NCBI GenBank assembly: GCA_963725645.1
Contig: CAVRZD010000006.1
Location: 1,736,001-1,800,000 of the forward strand
Reading direction: 5' to 3'
DNA from: JALYZC01 sp963725645
GTDB taxonomy: Bacteria > Actinomycetota > Thermoleophilia > Solirubrobacterales > Solirubrobacteraceae
DNA length: 64,000 bases
Shown: in pieces, positions 49,710 through 61,711 of the stretch
Layout of the letters: each line of letters begins with the position of its first letter
Position numbering within the stretch: the first letter of the stretch is position 1
The notes under the pieces: generated by a model
The model's input: only the letters and a program-made list of their open reading frames with translations
What the model was told of the DNA's origin: nothing
Database searches by the model: none
Position numbers and translations under genes: made by a program

Positions 49710-50964
49710 GCTTGAAGTTGTACTCCCCGTCCGACCGCTGCTGCTCCACCGCGTCGAGGATGGCGCCCGCGACCTCGGGCTTCGAGGTCCGCGGCACCGG
49801 CTGCTCGGCACCGGCGGTGACGATCGTCACCTCGTTCTCGGGCGTGTCGAAACCGATGTCGGCTCGCGAGATGTCGTTGACGACCACCAGGTCGAGGCCC
49901 TTGCGCTCGAGCTTGCCGCGGGCCAGCTCGACCGCGTTGCCGCCGTGCTCGGCGGCGAAGCCGACGAGCGTCTGCCCGGTGCGACGCGCGGCCGCCAGGG
50001 CGGCCAGGGCGTCCTCGGTGCGCTCGAGCCGGAGATCGAGCTCGGCGGCCGCCTCCTTCTTCAGCTTTGCCTCGGCGGGAGCGGCGGGACGGTAGTCGGC
50101 CACCGCGGCGGCCATCAGCAGCACGTCGCAGTCGCCGAAGCGCGCCTCGCAGGCCGCCGTCAGCTCGGCCGCGGTGGCGACGTCCTCGTAGGCCACGACC
50201 GGGTTGCGCGGCAGGGTGACGTTGGCGGCGATCACGGTGACCTCGGCGCCGCGGCGCGCGGCCTCGTCGGCCAGGGCGAAGCCCATGCGGCCCGACGAGC
50301 GGTTGCCGACGTAGCGCACCGAGTCGATCGGCTCGCGCGTGCCACCCGCGGTCACGAGGACCTTCAGACCATCCATCGAGCGCGGCGCCCCGCTGGGCAC
50401 GACCGCCTCGACCGCGGCGAGCAGCTCCGGCGGCTCGCGCAGCCGCCCGACACCCCACTCGCCCTTGGACCCGAGCGCGCCGACCTCGGGCTCGAGCACC
50501 GCCACGCCGCGCGCCCGCAGCGTGTCCAGGTTGGCCCGGGTCGCCGCGTGCTCGTACATCGCGTCGTTCATGGCCGGCGCGACGAGCACCGGGCAGGTCG
50601 CTGCCAGCGCCGCGCTGGTCAGCAGGTTGTCCGCCAGCCCGGCCGCCAGCTTGGCGATCGTGTTGGCCGACGCCGGCGCGATCAGGAAGGCGTCGGCGTT
50701 GCGGACCAGCTCGAGGTGGTTGAGCGGGTCGTGCTCCGGCGGTGACTGGTCGGGAAAGGCGCCGCGTGCAGGATCACGCTCGAACTCGGAGGTCAGGACC
50801 GGCGCGCCCGTGAGCGCGGCGAACGCGGCCGTGCCGACGAAGCGCGTGCTCGCCTCGGTCTGCACGACCCGCACGGTATGCCCGGCCTTGACGGCCAGGC
50901 GAGCCAGCTCGAGCGCCTTGTAGGCGGCGATTCCGCCGCTGACCCCGAGGAGCACGCGTGCCAT
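49663..50964 (-). CDS. coaBC: Phosphopantothenoylcysteine decarboxylase/synthetase
   Basis: A bifunctional coenzyme A biosynthesis enzyme of 433 residues. The N-terminal CoaC flavoprotein domain shows LLGVSGGIAAYKALELARL, the ASANTIAKLAAGLADNLL and PAMNDAMYEH motifs. The C-terminal CoaB domain begins MDGLKVLVTAGGTREPIDSVR and contains NRSSGRMGFALADEA and KLERKGLDLVVVND. ATG 50964. It follows rpoZ on the same strand with a 27-base gap. A Gly/Pro/Ala tail (APGAPGRPGAARA) is encoded in the overlap with moxR. Confidence 0.96.
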   Translation of the reverse strand: MARVLLGVSGGIAAYKALELARLAVKAGHTVRVVQTEASTRFVGTAAFAALTGAPVLTSEFERDPARGAFPDQSPPEHDPLNHLELVRNADAFLIAPASANTIAKLAAGLADNLLTSAALAATCPVLVAPAMNDAMYEHAATRANLDTLRARGVAVLEPEVGALGSKGEWGVGRLREPPELLAAVEAVVPSGAPRSMDGLKVLVTAGGTREPIDSVRYVGNRSSGRMGFALADEAARRGAEVTVIAANVTLPRNPVVAYEDVATAAELTAACEARFGDCDVLLMAAAVADYRPAAPAEAKLKKEAAAELDLRLERTEDALAALAAARRTGQTLVGFAAEHGGNAVELARGKLERKGLDLVVVNDISRADIGFDTPENEVTIVTAGAEQPVPRTSKPEVAGAILDAVEQQRSDGEYNFKHGAPGAPGRPGAARA

Positions 50965-50991
50965 GCCGCCGCCTCCAGGCTCGGACCGGGA

Positions 50992-51219
50992 CTACCGGTA
51001 GTGGTACTTGATCTTGCCCGCTTCGACTTCCTCGAGCGCGATCGTGAGGTAGTTCTTGGAGCGGGTCTCGACCATCGGCGGGGGGAACTCGTCGAACGTG
51101 CCCTCACCGAGGTTGTGGTAGTAGGAGTTGATCTGGCGGGCGCGCTTCGCGGCCACGATCACACTGGCGTAATTGGAGTCGACGACCTCGAGGAGGCGGT
51201 CGACGCGAGGAGAGATCAT
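50992..51219 (-). CDS. rpoZ: RNA polymerase omega subunit
   Basis: A 75-residue subunit that assists RNA polymerase assembly. It shows RVDRLLEVVDSNYASVIVAAK with RARQINSYYHNLGEG, and KNYLTIALEEVEAGKIKY near the C-terminus, matching actinobacterial omega. The gmk-rpoZ-coaBC order is standard in actinobacteria. ATG 51219 overlaps the gmk stop (ATGA). Confidence 0.94.
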   Translation of the reverse strand: MISPRVDRLLEVVDSNYASVIVAAKRARQINSYYHNLGEGTFDEFPPPMVETRSKNYLTIALEEVEAGKIKYHYR

Positions 51220-51791
51220 GCACTGGAGTCTAGCGGGCGCTCGAGCTCGCGCCGCACGATCTCCGCCAGCTCCTCGGTCGCCTGCTCCAGACGGTCGTTG
51301 ACGACCACGTATTCGAATTCCTTCTCGGCCTCGAGCTCCTCGAGCGCCGTCGCGAGCCGCGCCTCGACGTCCGCGGGGGCGTCGGTGCCCCGGCCGACGA
51401 GGCGCGCGCGCAGCGCCTCGACCGACGGCGGGGCGATGAACACCTGCACCGCCTCCGGCATCCCGGCGCGGATCTGGCGGGCGCCCTGCACCTCGATCTC
51501 GAGCACCACCCCGGCCCCCGCGGCCATGCGCCGCTCGAGCTCGGAGCGCAGCGTCCCGTACTGGCGGCCCGAGTAGCGCGCGTGCTCGACGAAGTCCCCG
51601 GCCGCCACGCGGCGGTCGAATTCCTCGTCGCTGAGGAAGTGGTAGTCGACGCCGTCGCGCTCCCCGGGCCGCGGCGCGCGGGTGGTCGCCGACACCGACA
51701 GCTCGAGGCCCGGCACGCGCTCGAGCAGGCCCCGGATCAGCGTTCCCTTGCCGACCCCGGAAGGACCGGTGATCACGAAGACGTGCCCCAC
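51216..51791 (-). CDS. gmk: Guanylate kinase
   Basis: Phosphorylates GMP to GDP. The 191-residue protein has the P-loop ITGPSGVGKGTLIRGLLE, the GMP-binding block SVSATTRAPRPGERDGVDYHF, EHARYSGRQYGTL, and LEIEVQGARQIRAGMP with VQVFIAPPS. ATG 51791 lies 39 bases downstream of the mihF stop on the same strand. Confidence 0.96.
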   Translation of the reverse strand: MGHVFVITGPSGVGKGTLIRGLLERVPGLELSVSATTRAPRPGERDGVDYHFLSDEEFDRRVAAGDFVEHARYSGRQYGTLRSELERRMAAGAGVVLEIEVQGARQIRAGMPEAVQVFIAPPSVEALRARLVGRGTDAPADVEARLATALEELEAEKEFEYVVVNDRLEQATEELAEIVRRELERPLDSSA

Positions 51792-51830
51792 GTTCGGTGG
51801 AGGGCGCCAGCCCTCGAAACTAGTGGGCCA

Positions 51831-52175
51831 CTAGCGCCGGAGCATCACGACGAGCTCCGAGCGCTGACGCTCGGAGAGGCCGCCGATCGTCTTGCTCGGC
51901 GAGATGCGGCATTGGTTGAGGACCTTGTTGGCCTTCACCCGGCCGTACTTCGGAACGGCCAGCAGCATGTCGAAGACCTTGGCCGTCTCGACGTACGCGG
52001 GCGGGTCGAGCAGGAGCTGATGGATCGACACGCGCCCGCCCTTCAGGTCGCGCTTGAGCTGCGCGCGGCGGGTGCGAATGTCGTTGGCGCGCTTGAGCGC
52101 GTCGAGTCTCTGCAGGAGGGAGCGCTCCGGTGCCGCGGTGGGCTTCGTGGGCGTGTTCGTCGGCGCCGGCGCCAT
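51831..52175 (-). CDS. mihF: Integration host factor, actinobacterial type
   Basis: A small nucleoid-associated DNA-binding protein restricted to actinobacteria. The 114-residue product has a variable N-terminus (MAPAPTNTPTKPTAAPERS). The conserved part includes LKGGRVSIHQLLLDPPAYVE, the helix-two-turn-helix region KVFDMLLAVPKYGRVKANKVL, and ISPSKTIGGLSERQRSEL. ATG 52175 is preferred over an upstream TTG at 52211. The mihF-gmk-rpoZ order is as in mycobacteria and is a good lineage marker. Confidence 0.92.
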   Translation of the reverse strand: MAPAPTNTPTKPTAAPERSLLQRLDALKRANDIRTRRAQLKRDLKGGRVSIHQLLLDPPAYVETAKVFDMLLAVPKYGRVKANKVLNQCRISPSKTIGGLSERQRSELVVMLRR

Positions 52176-52266
52176 TGGCGCGAGTCTTGCATCTTCGCTC
52201 TCCGGCCGCAAGGAAAACAGCGCGAATTCACCTGCAGCTCAACCTGAGGTCGAGCTATCGTAAACT

Positions 52267-52295
52267 CTGGAAAACAGTGTTGTGTGTGTTTCCAG
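52267..52295 (-). terminator. Inverted repeat just after pyrD
   Basis: CTGGAAAAC and GTTTCCAG flank a 12-base spacer, 6 bases past the pyrD stop and about 90 bases before mihF. It lies in an unusually AT-rich patch for this genome. It may end the pyr operon or serve as an operator for mihF. The long loop and lack of a T run make a classical terminator uncertain. Confidence 0.4.
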
Positions 52296-52300
52296 GCGCT

Positions 52301-53221
52301 TTACGTTACACCGGTTCTAGGTTTATCGACAGATCCGGTTTCCGGCGCAGTTTTGGACCGCTTCGATCGTAGATCGAGCAGCTCGTCGGCCACCCGGCCG
52401 CCGGCCCTCGGGTCGCGGAAGCTCTCGGTCCCGACGGCGACCAGCCTGGCGCCGGCGCGCAGCAGATCGTCGGCGTCAGCGCCGCACTGTACCCCGCCCA
52501 TGCCGACCACCGGAATCGTCACGCGGCCGGCGACGTCCTGCACCTGCGCGAGCGCGATCGCGCGCACCGCGGGGCCGGACACCCCGCCGGTCCCGCCCCC
52601 GAGCCAGGGCTCGCGGGTACGCGGACTCAACGCCATTCCGCGCAGCGTGTTGATCAGCGAGACCGCGTCGGCGCCCGTCGCCTCGGCGGCGGCCGCGACC
52701 GCGCCGACGTCGGTCGCGTTCGGCGTCAGCTTGACGATCAGCGGCTTCGACGTGCGCGGTCGGACGTGCTCGAGCAGCGCGGCCGTCTCGCCCGGGTCGG
52801 CGCCCATGATCAGCCCACTCTCTACGTTCGGGCAGGAGACGTTGAGCTCGAGCGCGGCCACCTCGTCGCGCGCGGCGAACGCCTCCACCAAGCGGCCGAC
52901 CTCCTCGCGCGTGAAGCCCATCACGTTGACGATCAGCGGCACCGGCAGGGCGGCGAGCTCCGGCAGGTCGCGCTCGAGATAGCCGTCCAGTCCGCGGTTG
53001 GGGAGGCCGATCGAGTTGATCAGGCCGGCCGGCTGCTCCCAGAGCCGCGGCGGCGGGTTGCCCTGCCGCGGCTCCAGCGTGACGGTCTTGGAGACGAAGG
53101 CGGCGAACGGGAAGTCCGCGAGCAGCGCGTCGCCGAACGTCCGCCGCGCCGCGATCGCGTCGAAGGTGCCGGAGCCGTTGACGATCGGGTGGGCCAGCTC
53201 GATGCCGCAGAAGTCGATCAA
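52301..53221 (-). CDS. pyrD: Dihydroorotate dehydrogenase, class 1B catalytic subunit
   Basis: Oxidises dihydroorotate to orotate using NAD through the PyrK partner. The 306-residue flavoprotein shows PIVNGSGTFDA, VSKTVTLEPRQGNPPPRL, the catalytic-loop ELNVSCPNVESG, VKLTPNATDVGAVA, INTLRGMAL, GVSGPAVRAIAL and IPVVGMGGVQCGADADDLLRAG. The start is TTG 53221, which overlaps the pyrK stop (TTGA); sequence upstream in frame is not DHODH-like. It is the last gene of the pyr operon. Confidence 0.94.
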   Translation of the reverse strand: MIDFCGIELAHPIVNGSGTFDAIAARRTFGDALLADFPFAAFVSKTVTLEPRQGNPPPRLWEQPAGLINSIGLPNRGLDGYLERDLPELAALPVPLIVNVMGFTREEVGRLVEAFAARDEVAALELNVSCPNVESGLIMGADPGETAALLEHVRPRTSKPLIVKLTPNATDVGAVAAAAEATGADAVSLINTLRGMALSPRTREPWLGGGTGGVSGPAVRAIALAQVQDVAGRVTIPVVGMGGVQCGADADDLLRAGARLVAVGTESFRDPRAGGRVADELLDLRSKRSKTAPETGSVDKPRTGVT

Positions 53222-54017
53222 TGGCCCGCCCCTGCGACCAGCGCCGTGTCGAGGGCGCCGGCGTCCAGCACCGGCCCGTCCAGGCACAGACGTACGTACC
53301 CGTCGCGGGTGGGCACCACGCAGCCGAAGCAGGCCCCGAACCCGCACGCCATTCCGGACTCCATGGCGAGCTGGGCCGGCACGCCGCGATGCGCGCACAG
53401 CGCGCGCACCGCCTCGAGCATCGGCGGCGGGCCGCAGGCGTAGACGACAGCGCGCGGATCGGCGTCGAGCGACGCCTCCAGCAGGTCGACGACCGGGCCG
53501 TGGTGGCCGACCGAGCCGTCGTCGGTGGCGAGGTCCACGTCCGCGAGCAGCGCCGCGGCCTCGGCGTGGGCGCTGGAGCGGAACCCCAGGAGCGCCGGCC
53601 CGCCGACCTCGTCCTGCCAGCCCGCCAGCGGCACGATCCCGATGCCGCCGCCCACGAGCACCGGCGCGCGCCCGTCCTCCGGGCGCGCGAACCCGATGCC
53701 CAGCGGCCCGGTCAGCCGCAGGCCCGCGCCGGGCTCGAGCTCGGCCAGGCGGTGGGTGCCCGGGCCGACGTCCTCGAGCAGGAACTCCAGGCGCCCCTCG
53801 CCCGCGCGCAGGAACGAGAACGCACGCGGAAGGAAGGGTCGCTCGTGGTCCCCTCCCCCCCAGCGATCGCAGGCCGCGAGCATGTAGAACTGGCCCGGGC
53901 GCGGCGCGGGCCCGTCGGGGTCCGAGACCTCCAGCACGCGGTAGGCGCCGACCGCGCGGTTGGCCTCGATCTCGCCGCGCCTGCGGCCGAACGGGGCGAT
54001 CGTTCGCTGCGCTTCGC

Positions 54018-54021
<4 letters not shown>
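53218..54021 (-). CDS. pyrK: Dihydroorotate dehydrogenase electron-transfer subunit
   Basis: Carries electrons from PyrD to NAD through FAD and a [2Fe-2S] cluster. The 267-residue protein has a ferredoxin-reductase-like FAD domain (RPGQFYMLAACD, LPRAFSFLRAGEG, TGPLGIGFA), an NAD-binding motif (LVGGGIGIVPLAGW) and VVYACGPPPML. The C-terminal cluster cysteines are in MACGFGACFGCVVPT with the last in RLCLDGPVLDA. ATG 54021 overlaps the carB stop (ATGA). Confidence 0.95.
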
Positions 54022-57160
<3,139 letters not shown>

Positions 57161-57161
<1 letters not shown>

Positions 57162-58303
57162 CAGGCCGCCGCCTGGGCGATCTGGTCGAGGAACCGATCG
57201 AAGAGGTAGAGCGAGTCGTGCGGGCCGGGGCCGGCCTCGGGGTGGTACTGGACGGTGCCTCCCGGCACGTCGACCAGCGTCAGCCCCTCCACGGTGCGGT
57301 CGTAGAGGTTGAGGTGGGTGAGCTCGGCGGTGCCGAAGTCGGTCTCCCAGCGCACCGGCTCGTCGCGGTCGATCGTGCGGCCGCCATCCGGCGCGAGCAC
57401 CGCGAAGCCGTGGTTCTGGCTCGTGATCTCGATCTTCCCGGTCGTGAGGTCCTTGACCGGATGGTTGGCGCCGCGGTGGCCGAAGGGCAGCTTGTAGGTC
57501 TCCAGGCCGACGGCGCGGCAGAGCAGCTGGTGGCCGAGGCAGATCCCGAACACCGGGCGCTTGCCGACGAGGTCGCGGACGGTGTCGACGACGTAGTCCA
57601 GCGCGGCCGGGTCGCCGGGGCCGTTGGCGAGGAAGTAGGCGTCGGCGTCGCGGGCGAGCAGCTCGTCGGCGGTCACGCTGCAGGGGTGCAGCTCGACGGT
57701 CGCGCCGCGCCGGCGCAGGTTGGCGACGATCGACCCCTTGATGCCGGTGTCGATGGCCGCGATGCGGGGCCCGGCCGCCCCGCCGCCCGTCGGCTCCAGC
57801 ACGGAGACCTCGGCCGGGGTGACCTCCCGCGCCAGGTCGCGCCCGTCCATCGGCGGCTCGGCGGCGATCAGGGCCCGCGCCTCGGCTTCCGCCAGGTCCG
57901 CCGGGAACACGCCGCCGCGCATGGCGCCGGCGTCGCGGATGTGCCGGACGAGCGCACGCGTGTCCACGCCGGTGATCGCCGGGATGCCGCAGTCCTCGAG
58001 CCAGTCCAGCCAGCCGCGCTCGGCGCCGGGGGCGTCCTCGCGGTTGACCGCGGCGCGCATGATCGCCGCGCGCGCGTGGACGCCGTCCGACTCCATCGCC
58101 TCGCCCGAGACGCCGTAGTTGCCGATGTGCGGGTAGGTGAACGTGATCAGCTGGCCCGCGTAGGAGGGGTCGGTCATCGACTCCTGGTAGCCGGACATGG
58201 CGGTGTTGAACACGACCTCGCCGGTCACCGGACCGGGGGCCGCGCACGCGTCGCCGTCGAAGCGCGCGCCGTCTTCGAGGAGCACGTACGCGCTGCCGCT
58301 CAC
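57161..58303 (-). CDS. carA: Carbamoyl-phosphate synthase small (glutaminase) subunit
   Basis: Releases ammonia from glutamine for CarB. The 380-residue protein has the N-terminal CPSase domain (VVFNTAMSGYQESMTDPSY, TFTYPHIGNYG, CGIPAITGVDTRALVRHIR). The class I amidotransferase domain has the nucleophile in VFGICLGHQLL and the His/Glu in GTVQYHPEAGPGPHDS. GTG 58303 overlaps the stop of the isochorismatase-like gene (GTGA). Confidence 0.97.
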
Positions 58304-58836
58304 TTGACGAGCGCCTGCACTTCCTTGAACTCGGGCGTTCCCGCCCTTCCCAGCAGCTCGAAGAGCGCCATCTCCGTCGAGGTGAGCATGGCGCCCGAGG
58401 CCTCCATCTTCGCCAGGCCCGCGCGGCGGTTCGCCGCGGTGCGCGAGGTGACCGCGTCGGTGGCGACCTGCACGTCGACGCCGTCGTCGAGCAGGTCACC
58501 GACCGTCTGCGCGACGCACACGTGCGTCTCGATCCCGCATACGAGCGCCTGATCGCGGCCCCCGAGGTCGAATCCCTCGGCGCGCGCGGCGGAGAAGGCC
58601 TCCTTCTCGAGGCGCGGGATCCCGTCGAGGTGCTCGGCCAGCTCCGGCACGGTCTCCCCCAGCCCGCGGGGGTACTGCTCGGTGACCACCACGGGAACGC
58701 CGAGGATGCGCGCACCCTGCACGAGGATGGCGGCGTTGCGGGCGACCGCGTCGAACTCGCCGACGGCGGGACGGAACGCCTCCTGGACGTCGACGACCAC
58801 GAGCGCGGTGCGGTCGCGCTCGAGCAGCCGGCTCAC
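58300..58836 (-). CDS. Isochorismatase-family cysteine hydrolase
   Basis: A 178-residue hydrolase inside the pyrimidine operon. The triad is readable: Asp in ALVVVDVQEAFRPAVG, Lys in RLEKEAFSA, Cys in CGIETHVCVAQT, the last preceded by the usual I-E-T-H. The family includes amidohydrolases such as nicotinamidase, N-carbamoylsarcosine amidase and the ureidoacrylate hydrolase RutB. Its 4-base overlaps with pyrC and carA mean it is translated as part of the operon. Substrate unknown; a carbamoyl or ureido compound is an attractive guess given the neighbours. Confidence 0.88.
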   Translation of the reverse strand: MSRLLERDRTALVVVDVQEAFRPAVGEFDAVARNAAILVQGARILGVPVVVTEQYPRGLGETVPELAEHLDGIPRLEKEAFSAARAEGFDLGGRDQALVCGIETHVCVAQTVGDLLDDGVDVQVATDAVTSRTAANRRAGLAKMEASGAMLTSTEMALFELLGRAGTPEFKEVQALVK

Positions 58837-60176
58837 GCGGCGACCTCGTCCGGCGCCCCGGCCCCGTGCGCGACCGCGCCGCCGGCGATCGTCAGCAGGA
58901 TCGCCCCGCGCACCGTCCGGCCGTCGAAGGCGCAGTGCTCGGCGCGGCTGTGGTACCCGGCCTCCCCCACCGTCCAGTCGGCGGCGAGGTCGACGAGCAC
59001 GAGGTCGGCGGGCGCCCCGGGCTCGATCCGCGGGGTCGGAAGGTCGAACAGCGCCGCGCCGGCCGTCATGCGCTCGACCAGGACGCCCAGGCCGAGGACG
59101 CCCGGGAGCACGAGCTCGGTATGGAGGACCGGGAAGGCGGTCTCGAGCCCGATCGTGCCCATCGGCGCCTCCTCGAATGGCACCTCCTTCTCCTCGCGCG
59201 CGTGCGGGGCGTGGTCGGTGGCGACGCAGTCGATCGTCCCGTCGCGCAGGCCCTCGACCAGGGCGGCGCGGTCGGCCTCGGTGCGCAGCGGGGGGTTCAT
59301 CTTCAGCGCCGTGTCGAGCCCGCCGAGCAGAGCGGCGTCCGTGAGGACGAGATGGTGCGGCGTGGCCTCGGCGCTGATGCGCACGCCGGCCTCCTTGGCC
59401 GCCGCGACCGCCTCCACGGACGGCACGCACGAGAGGTGCTGCACGTGGATCCGGGCGTTCTCGTACCCGGCGAGGGCGGCATCGCGGGCGATCATCGTCG
59501 ACTCGGACACCGGCGGGATCCCGGCCAGGCCGAGGCGGGCGGACACGTCCCCCTCGTGCATGACGCCGGCGCCCGACAGCGTCGGGTCCTCCTCGTGCAG
59601 CGCGATCACGCCGCCGCACAGCCGCTGGTACTGCAGGGCCCGGAGCAGAAGGCCGGCGCTGGTGACCGGCCTGCCGTCGTCGGTGAAGCCCAGCGCGCCC
59701 TCGTCGCGCAGCTCGGCCATCTCGGTGAGCGCCTCGCCCTCGAGCCGGCGCGTGATCGAGGCGAGGAAGCCGACGGGCACGCGCGCGGTCTCCTCCGCGT
59801 CGTCGCGCAGGGCCCGCAGCACCGAGGCCGAGTCGACCGTCGGATCGGTGTTGGGCATGGCGATGACGCCGCCGAAACCCCCGGCCGCGGCCGCGCGCGT
59901 GCCGGTCTCGAGGTCCTCCTTGTGCTCGTGGCCGGGCGTGCGCAGGTGGACGTGGGGATCGAAGAACGCCGGGAACAGGTGGCGCCCGGCGCCGTCGATA
60001 GTGCCGCCGTCCTCCGGCTCCGGCAGCGCCCCCGGCGTGCTCAGCTCGGCGATGGCGCCATCGCGCACGAGCACGTCGTGCGGCGCGTCGAGGCCCGTGC
60101 GCGGGTCGAGGACGTGGGCGCCGCGGATCAGCAGGGTCGCCGGCCCGCGCGCCGGTGCCACGAGGGGCCGGGTCAT
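58833..60176 (-). CDS. pyrC: Dihydroorotase
   Basis: Cyclises carbamoyl aspartate to dihydroorotate. The 447-residue amidohydrolase has zinc ligands in FFDPHVHLRTPG, family blocks AAAGGFGGVIAMPNTDPT, LGFTDDGRPV, ARIHVQHLSC, ISAEATPHHLVL and LKMNPPLRTEADR, and the catalytic Asp in IDCVATDHAPHAREEKE. The usual HLREPG reads HLRTPG here. ATG 60176 overlaps the pyrB stop (ATGA). Confidence 0.95.
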   Translation of the reverse strand: MTRPLVAPARGPATLLIRGAHVLDPRTGLDAPHDVLVRDGAIAELSTPGALPEPEDGGTIDGAGRHLFPAFFDPHVHLRTPGHEHKEDLETGTRAAAAGGFGGVIAMPNTDPTVDSASVLRALRDDAEETARVPVGFLASITRRLEGEALTEMAELRDEGALGFTDDGRPVTSAGLLLRALQYQRLCGGVIALHEEDPTLSGAGVMHEGDVSARLGLAGIPPVSESTMIARDAALAGYENARIHVQHLSCVPSVEAVAAAKEAGVRISAEATPHHLVLTDAALLGGLDTALKMNPPLRTEADRAALVEGLRDGTIDCVATDHAPHAREEKEVPFEEAPMGTIGLETAFPVLHTELVLPGVLGLGVLVERMTAGAALFDLPTPRIEPGAPADLVLVDLAADWTVGEAGYHSRAEHCAFDGRTVRGAILLTIAGGAVAHGAGAPDEVAA

Positions 60177-61144
60177 GCCGGCGCCTCCGCCGGCGCCGGC
60201 ACGTCGGCGGGTGGCTGCGCCGCGGCGGGGTCGGCCGGCGCATCCGCGGGCGCGCCGGCGACCAGCTCGTAGAGCACCGCCATGCGCACGACGATGCCGG
60301 CCTCGACCTGGGCCGTGATCACGGCCTGCGGGCCGTCGATCACGTCGGCGGCCAACTCGACGCCGCGGTTGACCGGGCCGGGATGCATGAGCACCTGGCC
60401 GGAGCGCAGGCGGGCGGCATCGATCTGGTAGCGCATCGCGTACTCGCGCAGCGAGGGCACGTAGGACTCGCGCATGCGCTCGCGCTGCATGCGCAGGGCG
60501 TAGACCACGTCGGCCTCGCCGAGGCCGTCGAGGGTGTAGGCGACCGAGCAGCCCAGGGCCTCGATCCCGCGCGGGATCAGGGTCGGCGGCCCGCACACCG
60601 TCACCTGCGCCCCCATCCGGGTGAGGGCGAGGACCTCCGAGCGGGCGACCCGCGAGTGCAGCACGTCGCCGACGATCCACACCTTCACTCCCTCGAGCGC
60701 GCCGAGGCGCTCGCGCAGCGTGTAGACGTCCAGCAGCGCCTGGGTGGGGTGCTCGTGCTTGCCGTCGCCCGCGTTGACGACCGCCGCGGGACTCCACCGG
60801 GCGACCAGGTCCGCGGCGCCGACGTGGGGCGAGCGGATCACGATGGCCGACGGGTCGTACGCGCTGAGCGTCTGCACCGTGTCCTTGAGCGACTCGCCCT
60901 TGTCCACCGACGAGCCGGCCGCGCGGATCGAGTGGACCTCCGCCGACAGGCGCTTGGCGGCGATCTCGAAGGAGGTGCTGGTACGGGTGGAGGCCTCGTA
61001 GAAGAGGTTGACGACGGTCTTGTACTGGAGCGCCGGGACCTTCTTGATCGGCCGGCGCGACACGTCCTCGAACTCCTTGGCGCGCTCGAGGATCCGCTCG
61101 ATGTCGCCCCTCGAGAGGTCGTCGACGGAGAGCAGGTGCTTCAT
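60173..61144 (-). CDS. pyrB: Aspartate carbamoyltransferase catalytic subunit
   Basis: Makes carbamoyl aspartate from carbamoyl phosphate and aspartate. The 323-residue protein shows HLLSVDDLSRGDIERIL, the phosphate-binding loop EASTRTSTSFE, SSVDKGESLKDT, GDGKHEHPTQALLDVYTL, IVGDVLHSRVARS and MHPGPVNRGVEL. The C-terminus has an extra Ala/Pro tail of about 30 residues absent from most ATCases. ATG 61144 overlaps the pyrR stop. No pyrI-like regulatory subunit is nearby. Confidence 0.96.
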   Translation of the reverse strand: MKHLLSVDDLSRGDIERILERAKEFEDVSRRPIKKVPALQYKTVVNLFYEASTRTSTSFEIAAKRLSAEVHSIRAAGSSVDKGESLKDTVQTLSAYDPSAIVIRSPHVGAADLVARWSPAAVVNAGDGKHEHPTQALLDVYTLRERLGALEGVKVWIVGDVLHSRVARSEVLALTRMGAQVTVCGPPTLIPRGIEALGCSVAYTLDGLGEADVVYALRMQRERMRESYVPSLREYAMRYQIDAARLRSGQVLMHPGPVNRGVELAADVIDGPQAVITAQVEAGIVVRMAVLYELVAGAPADAPADPAAAQPPADVPAPAEAPA

Positions 61145-61707
61145 GCCGCGCGAACCTCCCTCGATGGCCGGTCAGGAGCGATGACGACCTCGTCCACGTC
61201 GTCGATCTCCTCGACGTGGACGTTCACGCGCTCGCCGGGCGCGGTGGGCAGATTCTTGCCCACGAAGTCGGGGCGAATCGGCAGCTCGCGGTGCCCGCGG
61301 TCGGCGAGAACCGCGAGCCGTACCGAGGCCGGGCGCCCGTAGGCGAACAGCGCCTCGATTGCGGCGCGGACCGTGCGGCCCGTGTAGAGCACGTCGTCGA
61401 CGATCACGACCGTGCGCCCCTCGAGCGGGAAGTCCAGATGGGAGGCGTGCACGACCGGGGCGGCCGGGCGGGTGGCCAGGTCGTCGCGGTAGAAGCTGAT
61501 GTCGACGTCGCCGAGCGGGACGCCGGTCTCGGCCAGCTCCGCGACCAGCGGTTGCAGGCGGGCGGCGAGCACCGCGCCGCGGCGGTGGATGCCGACCAGC
61601 GCGACGTCCGCGCCCCCGTCGCGCTCGACGATCTCGTGTGCGATCCGCACGAGCGTGCGGCGCATGTCATCGCGGTCGAGGACGACCTTCGCGTTGCTCT
61701 GGTCCAA
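61141..61707 (-). CDS. pyrR: Bifunctional PyrR regulator/uracil phosphoribosyltransferase
   Basis: An RNA-binding regulator that senses UMP and represses the pyr operon. The 188-residue protein has RTLVRIAHEIVERDGG, LVGIHRRGAVLAARL, DISFYRDDL and the PRPP motif VVIVDDVLYTGRTVRAA, plus the C-terminal GRHRELPIRPDFVGK-type block (here DRGHRELPIRPDFVGKNLPT). The start is TTG 61707 with the ribosome site AGGAAGGGG. It is the first gene of the pyr operon and likely represses its own leader. Confidence 0.95.
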   Translation of the reverse strand: MDQSNAKVVLDRDDMRRTLVRIAHEIVERDGGADVALVGIHRRGAVLAARLQPLVAELAETGVPLGDVDISFYRDDLATRPAAPVVHASHLDFPLEGRTVVIVDDVLYTGRTVRAAIEALFAYGRPASVRLAVLADRGHRELPIRPDFVGKNLPTAPGERVNVHVEEIDDVDEVVIAPDRPSREVRAA

Positions 61708-61711
61708 CTTC

